DNA of 14,218 nucleotides from NCBI GenBank assembly GCA_947565265.1, contig CANOFK010000006.1, positions 1 through 14,218 on the forward strand, written 5' to 3'. The notes below the pieces were generated by a model. That model did no database searches. It was not told the origin of the DNA and was given only the letters and a program-made list of their open reading frames with translations. This document shows positions 7,001-12,474 of this stretch, one piece after another. Within the stretch, counting starts at the first letter, position 1; the number at the start of each line of letters is the position of its first letter. The position numbers and the translations under genes were made by a program. Source of the stretch: an uncultured Clostridia bacterium (GTDB lineage Bacteria > Bacillota > Clostridia > Oscillospirales > Acutalibacteraceae).

Positions 7001-9305
7001 AGCCAATATCCTGGTAGCCGCGGAAAAAGACTTTGAGCCCGCCAACCGCAAAAAGTTCTGCGCCCGCATCGCCACGGGGGACTACGACGCAGTCGTCATC
7101 GGGCACAGCCAGTTTGAGAAGATCCCCATCAGCTATGGCAGCCAGGAACGGCTTTTGCAGGAGCAGCTCCGGGAGATCGGCCAGGGGCTGCGGGAGGCGG
7201 CCCGGGAGGAGGGGGAGCATTTCACCGTAAAGCAGATGGAACGCACCAAGCGGAACCTGGAGGCCCGGCTGGAAAAGCTGCGGGCCGGGCACAAAAAGGA
7301 CGATGTGGTTTCCTTTGAGGAACTGGGGGTGGACAAGCTGTTTGTGGATGAGGCGGACGCGTTCAAAAACCTGTTCCTGTACACGAAAATGCAGAACGTG
7401 GCGGGGCTATCCGCCACGGAGGCCCAAAAGGCCAGCGACCTGTTTTTGAAATGCCGCTACCTGGATGAGCTCACCGGCGGCAGGGGGGTGGTGTTCGCCA
7501 CGGGTACGCCGGTGAGCAACAGCCTGACGGAGGTGTACACCATGCAGCGGTATTTGCAGTACGACCGGCTGCAAAAGCTGGGGCTGACCCACTTTGACAG
7601 CTGGGCCAGCTGGTTCGCGGAAAAGACGACGGCCCTGGAGCTGGCCCCGGAGGGCACAGGGTACCGGCTGCGCACCCGCCTTGCCAGGTTCCACAATCTG
7701 CCGGAGCTGATGGACCTGTTCAAGGAGGTGGCGGATATCAAGACCGCGGATCAGCTGGACCTGCCCCGGCCAAAGGTGGAGTACCACACCCTGGCGGCCA
7801 AGCCCACGGAGTTCCAGAAGATCCTGGTAGAGGACCTGTCCCGCCGGGCGGAGGCCATCCACCGGGGGGCGGTGGAGCCTCGGAAGGACAATATGCTCAA
7901 GCTGACCACGGACGGGCGCAAGCTGGGGCTGGACCAGCGGCTGGCGGATCCCAGCCTGCCCGATCAGCCCGGCACAAAGATCAACCTCTGCGCGGAAAAC
8001 GTGGCAAGGATATGGAAGGAGGGGGAGCGGGACAGGCTCACCCAGCTGGTGTTCTGCGATACCTCCACCCCCAAGCCGGACGGCACGTTCAATGTGTATG
8101 ACGACTTGAAACGCAAGCTCATGGAGCGTGGGGTGCCGGACAAGGAGATCGCCTTTATCCATGAGGCCAAAACAGGCTTGCAGAAAAAGAAACTGTTCGC
8201 CAAAGTCCGCAGCGGCCAGGTGCGGGTGCTGATTGGCAGCACGGAGAAAATGGGGGCGGGGACCAATGTCCAGGACCGGCTCATTGCCATCCACGACCTG
8301 GACTGCCCTTGGCGCCCCCGGGATCTGACCCAGCGCCAGGGGCGGATCGAGCGCCAGGGGAACCGGAATGAAACGGTGCACGTGTGCCGCTACGTAACGG
8401 AGCAGACATTTGACGCGTACCTCTGGCAGACAGTGGAAACCAAGCAGAAATTCATTTCGCAGATCATGACGTCCAAATCCCCGGCCCGGAGCTGTGAGGA
8501 CGTAGACGAGACCGCGCTGAACTACGCGGAGATCAAGGCGCTGTGCGCCGGGGACCCTCGGATCAGGGAACGCATGGAACTGGACGTGGAGGTGGCCCGG
8601 CTGCGGATGCTGAAAGGGGAGCATCAGAGCCGGCGGTACGCGCTGGAGGACGCGGCGCTGACGAAACTGCCCGAAAGCGTGGCCAGGGCCAAAGCCCTGG
8701 CCGGGCAGGCCCGGGCGGACCTGGCCCGGCTGGAGGGGGACCCGCTGCCGAAAGAGGGATTTGCGGGGATGGAGCTCCATGGGCAGCGGTATACGGACAA
8801 AAAGCAGGCCGGGGAGGCGCTGCTCGCCGCCTGCGCGGCGGCGGGGCCCCGGCGGGAGAAGGCCGGTGGGTACCGTGGGTTTGCGCTGTACCTGGAGCGG
8901 GAGGGTTTTGGCGGCAGCATCCTGACGCTCCGGGGCCAGGGTGACCACCGGGTGGAACTGGGGGAGGATGCGCTGGGGAACCTCACCCGGATCGACAACG
9001 CCCTGCGCGGGCTGAGCAAGGAATTGGAGAAATATGAGGAATACCTGGCTGATCAGGAGGCCCAGCTGGCGGCGGCCCAGGCAGCGCTGGCTGGGGCGGA
9101 GGAGTTCCCCGGGGAAGGGGAGTTGCGGGAGAAATCCCAGCGGCTGGTGGCGCTGGACGTGGAACTGAACCTGTCCCGCCAGGGGCAGAAGAAAGAGGCC
9201 CAGGCAGGGCCGCCCCTGAGCTTGAAGGAAAAGCTGGCCCGTGCCCGGGCGGCGCTGGCCGGGCAGGCGCCCCGGCCCAGCAGCCAGCGTGAAACGGCCC
9301 GGTGA
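1023..9305 (+). CDS. Giant polyvalent protein: ArdC-like N-terminus, LPD domains, DNA methyltransferase and SNF2 helicase
   Basis: A 2760-residue protein typical of conjugative elements. Residues about 31-85 (FLDLAGRVHRYGFLNQLL, then GWRDVWEQ) resemble the ArdC N-terminal ssDNA-binding, anti-restriction domain. Residues about 262-441 are Gly/Pro/Ala/Arg-rich because another gene (tnpV) occupies that DNA in a different frame. Then come LPD-type domains: about 799-864 (LPD11-like, CEYFLGGGGRNEKALWAG), 885-960 (YDLGYGHLGNGLTVWNR) and 996-1110 (LPD25-like). A class I methyltransferase follows with EPACGVGNF (1269-1277) and NVPFG (1332-1336). The SNF2-type helicase has GAGKT (1948-1952), DEAD (2109-2112), ATGTPVSN and QRQGRIER (2437-2444). 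The C-terminus is charged and probably coiled-coil. It acts in the cytoplasm, probably protecting or remodelling entering DNA (inferred). Some annotators may instead split it near 1807-2400, but domains on both sides share one open frame. Confidence 0.85.
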   Translation: MIETRGTEQSEECLRWAEGAAREASRCGRSWRAFLDLAGRVHRYGFLNQLLIYRQAPTAAACGWRDVWEQRMGRDILEEAAPIKVLREQGGHVDVQDVYDITGTREREDSRPMGEYLWQYRKEHREAVAQALEGRFGAKAGEGLAAQLGTAAETFARDYWQANRGKIRGRVDGSAFEAYDEENQQAAFVRAVAESASYMALSRCGQPPEYSRDDFRDVSCFDTFRALGALGGAVRQCGNALLLTVREAVNRYEREIERERGNENAGTGRRGPDRQGDPVGAVHHGDPGRHGGGGAAGERPGHKAAGPAHPGGAVVPAGGAAPGDPGGEGPEGKHQPGMRPVGGTGGPGQREVRQPAAPVPPGKQAGGDAGVFRGRGTDPAPGPGGAGGPGAHDRPGAPAGPGGGGNRGTESPGYAGLGGPDEQLPHEGRGDGAGGTGVRITAEEDGKRGAPGKGAPLPFAQAPEKGYRYGPGDVLAVEGRKLEVRELPDGYTVLLCDPDFPLDMTAFTREALAEKLAQSPANDRYLLPEGAGTGGAGETLTELQKRMVEIAGKYENLPLQDKINVIAQTFGCGSGKIETSPCSGKWRGTSDIFIRFDDGSRLYLSNRQTRAAKTKKVQDDCVQSALVGYTPEIVALTRETALAALRERETADNALALEKGLKPYRLLTVEFNKDADKERYRGWYYVTLATGGKICTHLETGLHHAIAEGRAGELPAGEKYYPAGALKETDVDYIFNHVGYSSASGLYTLPLTEEVRQRAEKALALREQAKPVADPPPEQEPVAVATAPAPASGDHSGEYQLLDRLRADCEYFLGGGGRNEKALWAGNVPDHIAKMRELYAALPEKPEWLSAARIEEYAARMARQEGALPEEAARPEKPAQGPTTYDLGYGHLGNGLTVWNRAGTEGGDYKTVAHIAPDRTVRFWEEGMPEEVKAQIRRTAAASNLRISATQDAPVFSMPPAGEEKAGPEKAPAAAEGPEGTRENAAGRGAGADPPYIYCEWSESGVFQDETAYPLAEFDRLMREADSRYVEKKAEGISKYGSWEKMYAANDPAYMPYLSYDKVKFTLVLPDGRRFTERQDIGDGDGSVVDFLSQYEKYREVVPLLREALEHQDPPGEQLGPQAAGVRIFGFTPLEAADEDTVEAARPLAQNFRITDSHLGEGGPKEKFRANIEAIRLLKEVETAGRQATGAEQEALSRYVGWGGLADVFDPGKPGWEKEREVLEALLAQEEYEAARRSTLDAFYTSPAIIQAVYTVLENLGFEIGRILEPACGVGNFLGLLPESMAGSQLYGVELDSISGRIAQQLYPQANITVAGFETTDRRDFYDAAVGNVPFGSYKVNDPAYNKLGFSIHNYFFAKALDQVRPGGIVAFVTSRYTMDSQSSQAREYIAQRADLLGALRLPNNAFRANAGTRADSDVLFLQKREQPPEELPAWVEALEQEGGYYVNRYFLEHPEMVLGEPSSQSTAYGGLEYTTRPIPGANLADQLREAVARITGRYEAAAQAQEEREPERPLPAGPEVRDYSFTEVDGKLYYREEGLLIPQKMNATAQRRARAMVRLRDCTRRLIALQLEEAAPESALAESRAELDRLYEGFVKEHGRINSNANRLAFSKDQGYYLLCALEVYDDEGNFRRKADMFTKRTVLPQATVDHVDTASEALAVSIGERARVDLPFMARLAGRTEEQVAGELRGVIFQDPIEGEWQTAGEYLSGDVRQKLRQAREAARTDPAYQVNVEALEKAQPRDLDASEIVVNLGATWIDPSYIQQFMEETFQTPRYLRPGSPNASKYGALKVNYHPLSAEWAITHKNAVREDNVAAYKTFGTKRASAYRLLEDALNLRDTRIYDTARDPDGKERRVLNGQETAIAAQKQQAIQEAFREWLWKDPGRREALVHKYNEEMNCIRPREYDGSCLRFVGMDPEIRLTPHQLGAIAHTLYGGNTLLAHEVGAGKTFEMIASAMEGRRLGLCRKPMMAVPNHLIQQTASEFLRLYPSANILVAAEKDFEPANRKKFCARIATGDYDAVVIGHSQFEKIPISYGSQERLLQEQLREIGQGLREAAREEGEHFTVKQMERTKRNLEARLEKLRAGHKKDDVVSFEELGVDKLFVDEADAFKNLFLYTKMQNVAGLSATEAQKASDLFLKCRYLDELTGGRGVVFATGTPVSNSLTEVYTMQRYLQYDRLQKLGLTHFDSWASWFAEKTTALELAPEGTGYRLRTRLARFHNLPELMDLFKEVADIKTADQLDLPRPKVEYHTLAAKPTEFQKILVEDLSRRAEAIHRGAVEPRKDNMLKLTTDGRKLGLDQRLADPSLPDQPGTKINLCAENVARIWKEGERDRLTQLVFCDTSTPKPDGTFNVYDDLKRKLMERGVPDKEIAFIHEAKTGLQKKKLFAKVRSGQVRVLIGSTEKMGAGTNVQDRLIAIHDLDCPWRPRDLTQRQGRIERQGNRNETVHVCRYVTEQTFDAYLWQTVETKQKFISQIMTSKSPARSCEDVDETALNYAEIKALCAGDPRIRERMELDVEVARLRMLKGEHQSRRYALEDAALTKLPESVARAKALAGQARADLARLEGDPLPKEGFAGMELHGQRYTDKKQAGEALLAACAAAGPRREKAGGYRGFALYLEREGFGGSILTLRGQGDHRVELGEDALGNLTRIDNALRGLSKELEKYEEYLADQEAQLAAAQAALAGAEEFPGEGELREKSQRLVALDVELNLSRQGQKKEAQAGPPLSLKEKLARARAALAGQAPRPSSQRETAR
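1807..2343 (+). CDS. tnpV: TnpV-like transposon-encoded protein, nested out of frame inside the giant gene
   Basis: A 178-residue ORF in the +1 frame relative to the giant gene. Its C-terminal half carries the signature I associate with TnpV: GKYGSLRRRYLRENKPEE (about residues 88-105), a LIPHL segment, ARAAGAIEELKARDMLAWVGLMNN and the terminal ELVYV. Residues 1-80 form an N-terminal extension of mixed charge. Function of the family is unknown. ATG 1807 has the purine-rich AAAGGGAAAGAGGG directly upstream; a second ATG at 1813 is possible. Across this span its residues look like an ordinary globular protein, while the giant gene's frame reads as Gly/Pro/Ala/Arg-rich low complexity, so selection appears to act mainly on this frame. 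TAA at 2341-2343 is followed 19 bases later by a strong hairpin. Confidence 0.72.
   Translation: MKMLVRVDVGQIDRETRWGLYTMGILDAMEGEALLEKDLAIKLLAPPTQEERSSRQAGLRPETPAEKARRESINRECAQWEELEAQANGKYGSLRRRYLRENKPEEMQAYFAGEGLIPHLAQVEREAQGRMTVLVPQLARAAGAIEELKARDMLAWVGLMNNCHMRAEEMVLAELVYV
2363..2393 (+). terminator. Perfect 12-bp hairpin just after tnpV, inside the giant ORF
   Basis: AAGGGGCGCCCC (2363-2374) pairs perfectly with GGGGCGCCCCTT (2382-2393) around the 7-base loop GGGAAAG. Each arm also contains a 10-base palindrome. CCCTTTG follows, so the U-run is poor. Its position 19 bases after the tnpV stop suggests a terminator or mRNA-stability element for tnpV, yet it is also translated as part of the giant ORF, so it might be a pause or attenuation site. 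Confidence 0.5.
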
Positions 9306-9311
9306 AAGGAG
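9306..9311 (+). promoter_or_regulatory. Shine-Dalgarno AAGGAG that decides the ATG 9317 start
   Basis: AAGGAG sits 5 bases before ATG 9317 and 6 bases after the giant gene's last sense codon. It favours ATG 9317 over the in-frame GTG 9302, which has no SD of its own. Confidence 0.7.
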
Positions 9312-9316
9312 TTGCT

Positions 9317-10348
9317 ATGGCGCAAAAAGCAGTCCATTATACGGAACAGGATATAGAACAGGCGCGGGGTGTGGGCCTGCTGGAGTACCTGCGGGCCCGG
9401 GAGCCGGAGAACCTGGTCAAGCTGCCAGGGGGCGTATACTGCACGGCCCAGCATGACAGTTTGAAAATCTCCAACGGGAAGTGGATGTGGTGGTCCCAGG
9501 GTGTGGGGGGCAGCTCGGCCCTGGATTACCTGACAAAGGTTCGGGGCCTGGCTTTCCCGGAGGCCATGGGGGTGCTGGTGGGGGGAGGCAGCCTCCCTTC
9601 CCTACAGCCCAAAGCGGCCCGTCCAAAAAAGGAGGGGCCAAAGGCCCTGCGCCTGCCCCGGGCCCACGGAAACTGCCGCCGGGTGGAGGCATACCTTGCC
9701 GGGAGGGGGATAGACGGCGCCATCGTGGAGGCGTGCGTCCGGCGTGGGCTGATCTATGAGGGCCCCGGGCATGAGGCCGTGTTTGTGGGGCGGGATCCGG
9801 CGGGAAAGGCCCGCTTTGCCGCCCTGCGGGGCACGGACAGCGATGTAAAAAAAGATGCCCCGGGCAGCGACAAGCGGTACGCGTTCCATCTGGAGGCGAA
9901 GGGGGGCCGGGAAACGGCCCATGTATTCGAGGGGGCGGTGGACGTGCTGTCCTACGCCACGCTGTTGGCGGAAGAGGGCTTTGACTGGCAGCGGGAAAAC
10001 CTGCTGTCCCTGTCCGGGGTGGCGGGCAGCAGCGCCCGCCTGCCCAGGGCCCTGGGGCAGTTCCTCGCGGACCATCCTGGGGTGAAAACCCTTTACCTCC
10101 ACCTGGACAACGACCCGCCGGGACGTGCCGCCGCTGCCGGGATACGGGGACTCCTCAGCCCCCAATACCGGGTGGCGGACGCCCCGTCCCCCATCGGCAA
10201 GGACTTCAACGACTTCCTCATGGCCTACCGCAGCCGGCAGGGGCAGATAAGAAAGCCCTCGCTGCTGAAACGGCTGCAAGAGGGCCGGGACAGGCTGGGG
10301 GATGCCCCGCCTCCCCCGGCCCGCCCCGCCCAGGAACAGGGCAGATAG
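9317..10348 (+). CDS. DUF3991 and Toprim domain protein (primase-like)
   Basis: A 343-residue protein resembling the DUF3991/Toprim primase-like proteins of Firmicute conjugative elements. The N-terminal 85 residues (GLLEYLRAREPENLV, GGVYCTAQHDSLKISNGKWMWWS) resemble the start of CHC2-type primases but without the zinc-binding cysteines. The DUF3991-like middle follows (RRVEAYLAGRGID, GLIYEG, GHEAVFVGRD). The Toprim core shows the acidic residue in FEGAVDVLS (Glu205) and the DND triad (Asp264-Asp266), both needed for metal binding in the fold. A role in priming complementary-strand synthesis after transfer is inferred. The C-terminus is Pro/Ala-rich. The gene begins 11 bases after the giant gene's stop and probably shares its transcript. 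It stops with TAG, so amber acts as stop here. Confidence 0.85.
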   Translation: MAQKAVHYTEQDIEQARGVGLLEYLRAREPENLVKLPGGVYCTAQHDSLKISNGKWMWWSQGVGGSSALDYLTKVRGLAFPEAMGVLVGGGSLPSLQPKAARPKKEGPKALRLPRAHGNCRRVEAYLAGRGIDGAIVEACVRRGLIYEGPGHEAVFVGRDPAGKARFAALRGTDSDVKKDAPGSDKRYAFHLEAKGGRETAHVFEGAVDVLSYATLLAEEGFDWQRENLLSLSGVAGSSARLPRALGQFLADHPGVKTLYLHLDNDPPGRAAAAGIRGLLSPQYRVADAPSPIGKDFNDFLMAYRSRQGQIRKPSLLKRLQEGRDRLGDAPPPPARPAQEQGR

Positions 10349-10375
10349 GCTGTGCAGACATCAGAATAATTGTAG

Positions 10376-10383
10376 AAGGAGGG
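10376..10383 (+). promoter_or_regulatory. Strong Shine-Dalgarno AAGGAGGG before an interrupted small frame
   Basis: AAGGAGGG precedes ATG 10392 by 8 bases. Such a good site suggests a real translation start even though the frame stops after 17 codons. Confidence 0.6.
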
Positions 10384-10391
10384 TGGTCCCT

Positions 10392-10514
10392 ATGCAGGGC
10401 CAAAGGCCCGTACCGGGCGTATCAGAACAGGAGGTGCCGCTTTAGGCTCACAAGACATAGGATCAGCTGGCCTACCGGCTGGACGGGGAGAAGGGAGCGC
10501 GAGATGAAGAATGA
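10392..10514 (+). pseudogene. Small reading frame of 41 codons interrupted by two amber codons
   Basis: From ATG 10392 the frame gives 17 residues (MQGQRPVPGVSEQEVPL), TAG (10443-10445), AHKT, a second TAG (10458-10460), then DQLAYRLDGEKGARDEE and TGA at 10512-10514. Both breaks are TAG, one substitution away from CAG (Gln). The strong SD, the protein-like composition on both sides and an 11-base overlap with the next gene's start suggest a once-intact small gene of about 40 codons. I do not recognise the family. Alternatives are a genuine 17-residue leader peptide followed by non-coding DNA, or chance. Reassignment of TAG is unlikely because neighbouring genes end with TAG. Confidence 0.35.
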
Positions 10515-11089
10515 AACGGAAAAGCGGTTGTATGCGGACGTCCCGTTCTATTGGAACAGCGGGGCGTATGCGGTGGAACACAATGAAGGGGGAGCGCTGG
10601 CAAGCGTCGCTGGCAGCGAACGCGGCTTGCGCCAGGGCAATGGAGGAGGCGGTAGCCAAGGGGTTCACGGGGAACCGTTTTGACGCCGGAGCTGCCGCGA
10701 ATGCGTTGGCGGAGGAATTTGGCCGTGAACGTGCGGCGTTTACCGTGGCGGCAACGATCAACCTTTGTTGGAGCCCGAAGGACCTGCGGATCAGCCGGGA
10801 GAACCGCGCGTGGGCGGAAGGAATCCCCATGAGCCGGTCGGAGGATGCAAAATGGGCGAGAGCGTCCCAGGTTCATCCGGGACTGCTGAATATGCTTGCG
10901 GACAAATTACGGCAGGGGCCAACGAGAGAACAAAGGCCGCGGCAGACCGCGCGCCTGGAAAAGAACGCCCCTGCGCAGTCCGGCCAAAAGCCCAGCCTCA
11001 GCGACCGCCTGGGCGGCGCCCGGAAAGCCTTGGGCACAGCCCCCGCCGTCCCGGTCCGGCAGCCCAGGGGGCGGGAAGAAGGGCGGTAA
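10504..11089 (+). pseudogene. DUF3849 family protein gene with a +1 frameshift
   Basis: The DUF3849 family pattern runs through two frames. From ATG 10504 the first frame gives KRLYADVPFYWNSGAYAVEHNEG, matching the start of the family (LYxxPxxYAxEHGE). It then fails, while the frame used by the ORF from 10511 supplies ERWQASLAANAACARAMEEAV, FTGNRFDAGAAANALAEEFG and ISRENRAWAEG. The switch lies at the GGGGG run 10588-10592; with four Gs the protein would read EHNEGERWQ without interruption. AAGGGAG (10491-10497) is a good SD for ATG 10504. The family's function is unknown; it occurs with polyvalent proteins of conjugative elements. The C-terminus (residues about 130-193) is a basic, Pro-rich tail. 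An automatic annotation would probably call 10511-11089 (192 residues), whose first 25 or so residues are spurious. The stop TAA overlaps the mobC start. Confidence 0.7.
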
Positions 11090-11445
11090 TGGCGGCGAAA
11101 CGGAAGAGGAATGTGCCGCTGCAATTTTATGTTACCCCCGAGGAACGCGGGCTGATCCAGCGGAGGATGGAGGACCTGGGGACAAAGGACATGAGCGGGT
11201 ATTTGCGGAAAATGGCGGTGGATGGGAGGGCGATCCGAGTGGAGGCGCCGGAGCTTGGGGAGTTGGTGCGCCTGCTGGGGTACGCGGGCAATAACCTGAA
11301 TCAGTTGACCCGCCGTCTGCGGGCGTCGGGGAAAATCTATGACGCGGACCTGGAAACCCTCAGCCGGGACTTCTCCCGGCTGGTAGAAATGGCCGAGGAC
11401 GTTTCCAAGACCCTGGGGCGCTTAGACAAGGCGCGGAAGGGTTAG
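11089..11445 (+). CDS. mobC: MobC-like relaxosome accessory protein
   Basis: A 118-residue protein. A basic N-terminus (AAKRKRN) leads into a ribbon-helix-helix-like segment (VPLQFYVTPEERGLIQRRM, then SGYLRKMAVDG), followed by the family's central AGNNLNQLTRRLRASGKIYDADLETL, which closely follows the MobC/NikA-like pattern, and a helical C-terminus. Family members bind oriT DNA and help the relaxase open and nick it. Its ATG overlaps the preceding stop (TAATG), so it is probably translated by coupling. In related elements the relaxase gene usually follows at once; here a terminator and an antisense gene come between. Confidence 0.85.
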   Translation: MAAKRKRNVPLQFYVTPEERGLIQRRMEDLGTKDMSGYLRKMAVDGRAIRVEAPELGELVRLLGYAGNNLNQLTRRLRASGKIYDADLETLSRDFSRLVEMAEDVSKTLGRLDKARKG

Positions 11446-11464
11446 GCAAGGGGCAATAAGATAA

Positions 11465-11504
11465 ACGCCCCCGGCTTTCCGCAGGGAAGGCCGGGGGTGT
11501 TTTA
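11465..11504 (+). terminator. Intrinsic terminator after mobC, probably bidirectional
   Basis: A 16-pair stem (11465-11480 with 11485-11500, two G-U pairs, loop GCAG) is followed by TTTATTT on the + strand. Read on the - strand it is followed by TTTATCTTATT, so it can also end the antisense Rpn gene, whose stop lies at 11516. Confidence 0.8.
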
Positions 11505-11515
11505 TTTCACACAGG

Positions 11516-11761
11516 TCACTCCATTTCCGCCAAACGCTTTACCTCCGGCACAGCCAGGCCGATGAGGTCGCTGATCTCCTCCAGCCCAAGCCCCCGGGCT
11601 CGCATACGCTTGACGATTTCAGTATGGCTTTCGCTGCGGCCTTCTGCATGGCCTTCCGCACGGCCTTCCGCGCGGCCTTCCGCGCGGCCCTTAGCAAGGC
11701 CGTCAGCCCAGCCGGCTTTGCGTTCATCCCGCATCTTCATGGCCATAGTCATATATTCCAT
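11516..11761 (-). CDS. C-terminal ORF of the Rpn gene, possible separate small product
   Basis: This 81-residue ORF (MEYMTMAMKMRDERK start, GRAE-type tetrapeptide repeats, then IVKRMRARGLGLEEISDLIGL) is the C-terminal third of the frameshifted Rpn gene. GGAAGGGAG abuts the first ATG and stands about 9 bases before the second in-frame ATG (residue 4), so internal initiation is plausible. In some enterobacterial Rpn loci a C-terminal small protein made from an internal start counteracts the nuclease. Whether that holds for this Firmicute copy is inference. It may simply be the orphaned tail of a dead gene. Confidence 0.45.
   Translation of the reverse strand: MEYMTMAMKMRDERKAGWADGLAKGRAEGRAEGRAEGHAEGRSESHTEIVKRMRARGLGLEEISDLIGLAVPEVKRLAEME
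11637..11696 (-). repeat. Five 12-bp tandem units in the Rpn C-terminus
   Basis: Units of CGGCCTTCCGCG type run at 11637-11648, 11649-11660, 11661-11672, 11673-11684 and 11685-11696. Units three and four are identical and the outer ones diverged. Each encodes four residues (read on the - strand as RAEG-like units), so copy-number change keeps the frame. Confidence 0.8.
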
Positions 11762-12411
11762 CTCCCTTCCGTCAGTTTCTTTTATGGTCTTGATCGCTGT
11801 GTTGATCTGTGTCAGATACTCCGATTGGGAAACGTCAAAGCTTTCCCCTTCGCCCCGGCCCGGAGGTATCGAAGGAATGCCAGGATCTCCCCGTTGGCGT
11901 TCCCCTGTGTGAATTCGGCGTTGAGGATGTACACATGAGAGCCGTCCTCGTAACCAATCTCTGGCGCGCCCTTGATGCGGCTTTCCCGCTCATAGACCGC
12001 CAGCCCGGCCTTGAAATAATCCTGGGCGCAGATAAAGATCACATAGCTTTCGGGGAGTTCCTCGTAGTCCGCGCCGGTTTCCAGCGCGTGCCGATCCATC
12101 CCAGACTGGTAATACCGCACCCGCCTCTCCAGTGCGGTATGCAAATACGACTGTACCTCCACGTCGTACCGGGTGTTGTGCTCGTCCCGGAGGTACACAT
12201 CCAGCCGGATGCCGTGGGCGTCGTAGCCGTCCTTGAGGTCTTTTTGCTTGTCGATATACACCACCTGGGCTATCTCTTTTTCCAGCATCGCCTCCAAAAA
12301 AGGCTTGATGTTTTCCGCCTGGCGCATGACCTGGGAGAACATGAAATCGTCCAACAAGGACAAGTCTTTAAAGGGTTTGATCGGCACCGGAACCACATCC
12401 TTTCTACCCTT

Positions 12412-12440
12412 AGTATACGATTTTTGAGGCGGATTTGCAA
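12412..12440 (-). promoter_or_regulatory. Sigma-70/A type promoter of the Rpn gene
   Basis: On the - strand TTGCAA (12440-12435) and TATACT (12417-12412) are separated by exactly 17 bases. The inferred start of transcription is about 10 bases upstream of the Rpn GTG start. This region is AT-rich against the GC-rich background. Confidence 0.65.
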
Positions 12441-12457
12441 GAGAAAATTTTCAATTC

Positions 12458-12466
12458 GGGGAGGAG
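12458..12466 (+). promoter_or_regulatory. Shine-Dalgarno GGGGAGGAG for the relaxase start
   Basis: GGGGAGGAG lies 8 bases before ATG 12475 and rules out the longer in-frame extension that opens at 11809 and runs antisense to the Rpn gene. Confidence 0.75.
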
Positions 12467-12474
12467 AAAAGCCA

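Larger units (their letters stand above)
11516..12396 (-). pseudogene. Rpn-family nuclease/transposase (PD-(D/E)XK), frameshifted
   Basis: The first 194 residues are encoded from GTG 12396 down to 11812. They contain LLDDFMFSQVM near the N-terminus and a PD-(D/E)XK-like core with Asp66 (GIRLDVY), Glu80 and Gln82 (DVEVQSY), as in recombination-promoting nucleases. The frame then ends early after LRYLRAG. The -1 frame continues with SFDVSQSEYLTQINTAIKTIKETDGRE and joins the ORF at 11761-11516. Restoring one base in the G run (CCCC at 11853-11856 on the + strand) gives a single protein of about 293 residues, the normal family length. The C-terminus has GRAE repeats and a final helix-turn-helix-like segment. 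Base composition is visibly less GC-rich than the flanks, suggesting separate origin. Family members are DNA nucleases implicated in phage defence and RecA-independent recombination. Confidence 0.75.

Noticed and set aside
7407..8948. 513-codon antisense ORF
   Set aside because: Same reason: mirror of the helicase C-terminal coding region with low-information composition.
10392..10514. Alternative genetic code with TAG as glutamine
   Set aside because: The Toprim gene and mobC both end with TAG at sensible places, so amber works as stop in this element.
11637..11696. CRISPR array
   Set aside because: The units are 12-bp head-to-tail repeats without spacers and lie in a coding frame.
11809..12474. 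N-terminal extension of the relaxase frame
   Set aside because: It runs antisense through the Rpn gene and its residues do not match relaxases. The SD and family-typical start are at 12475.
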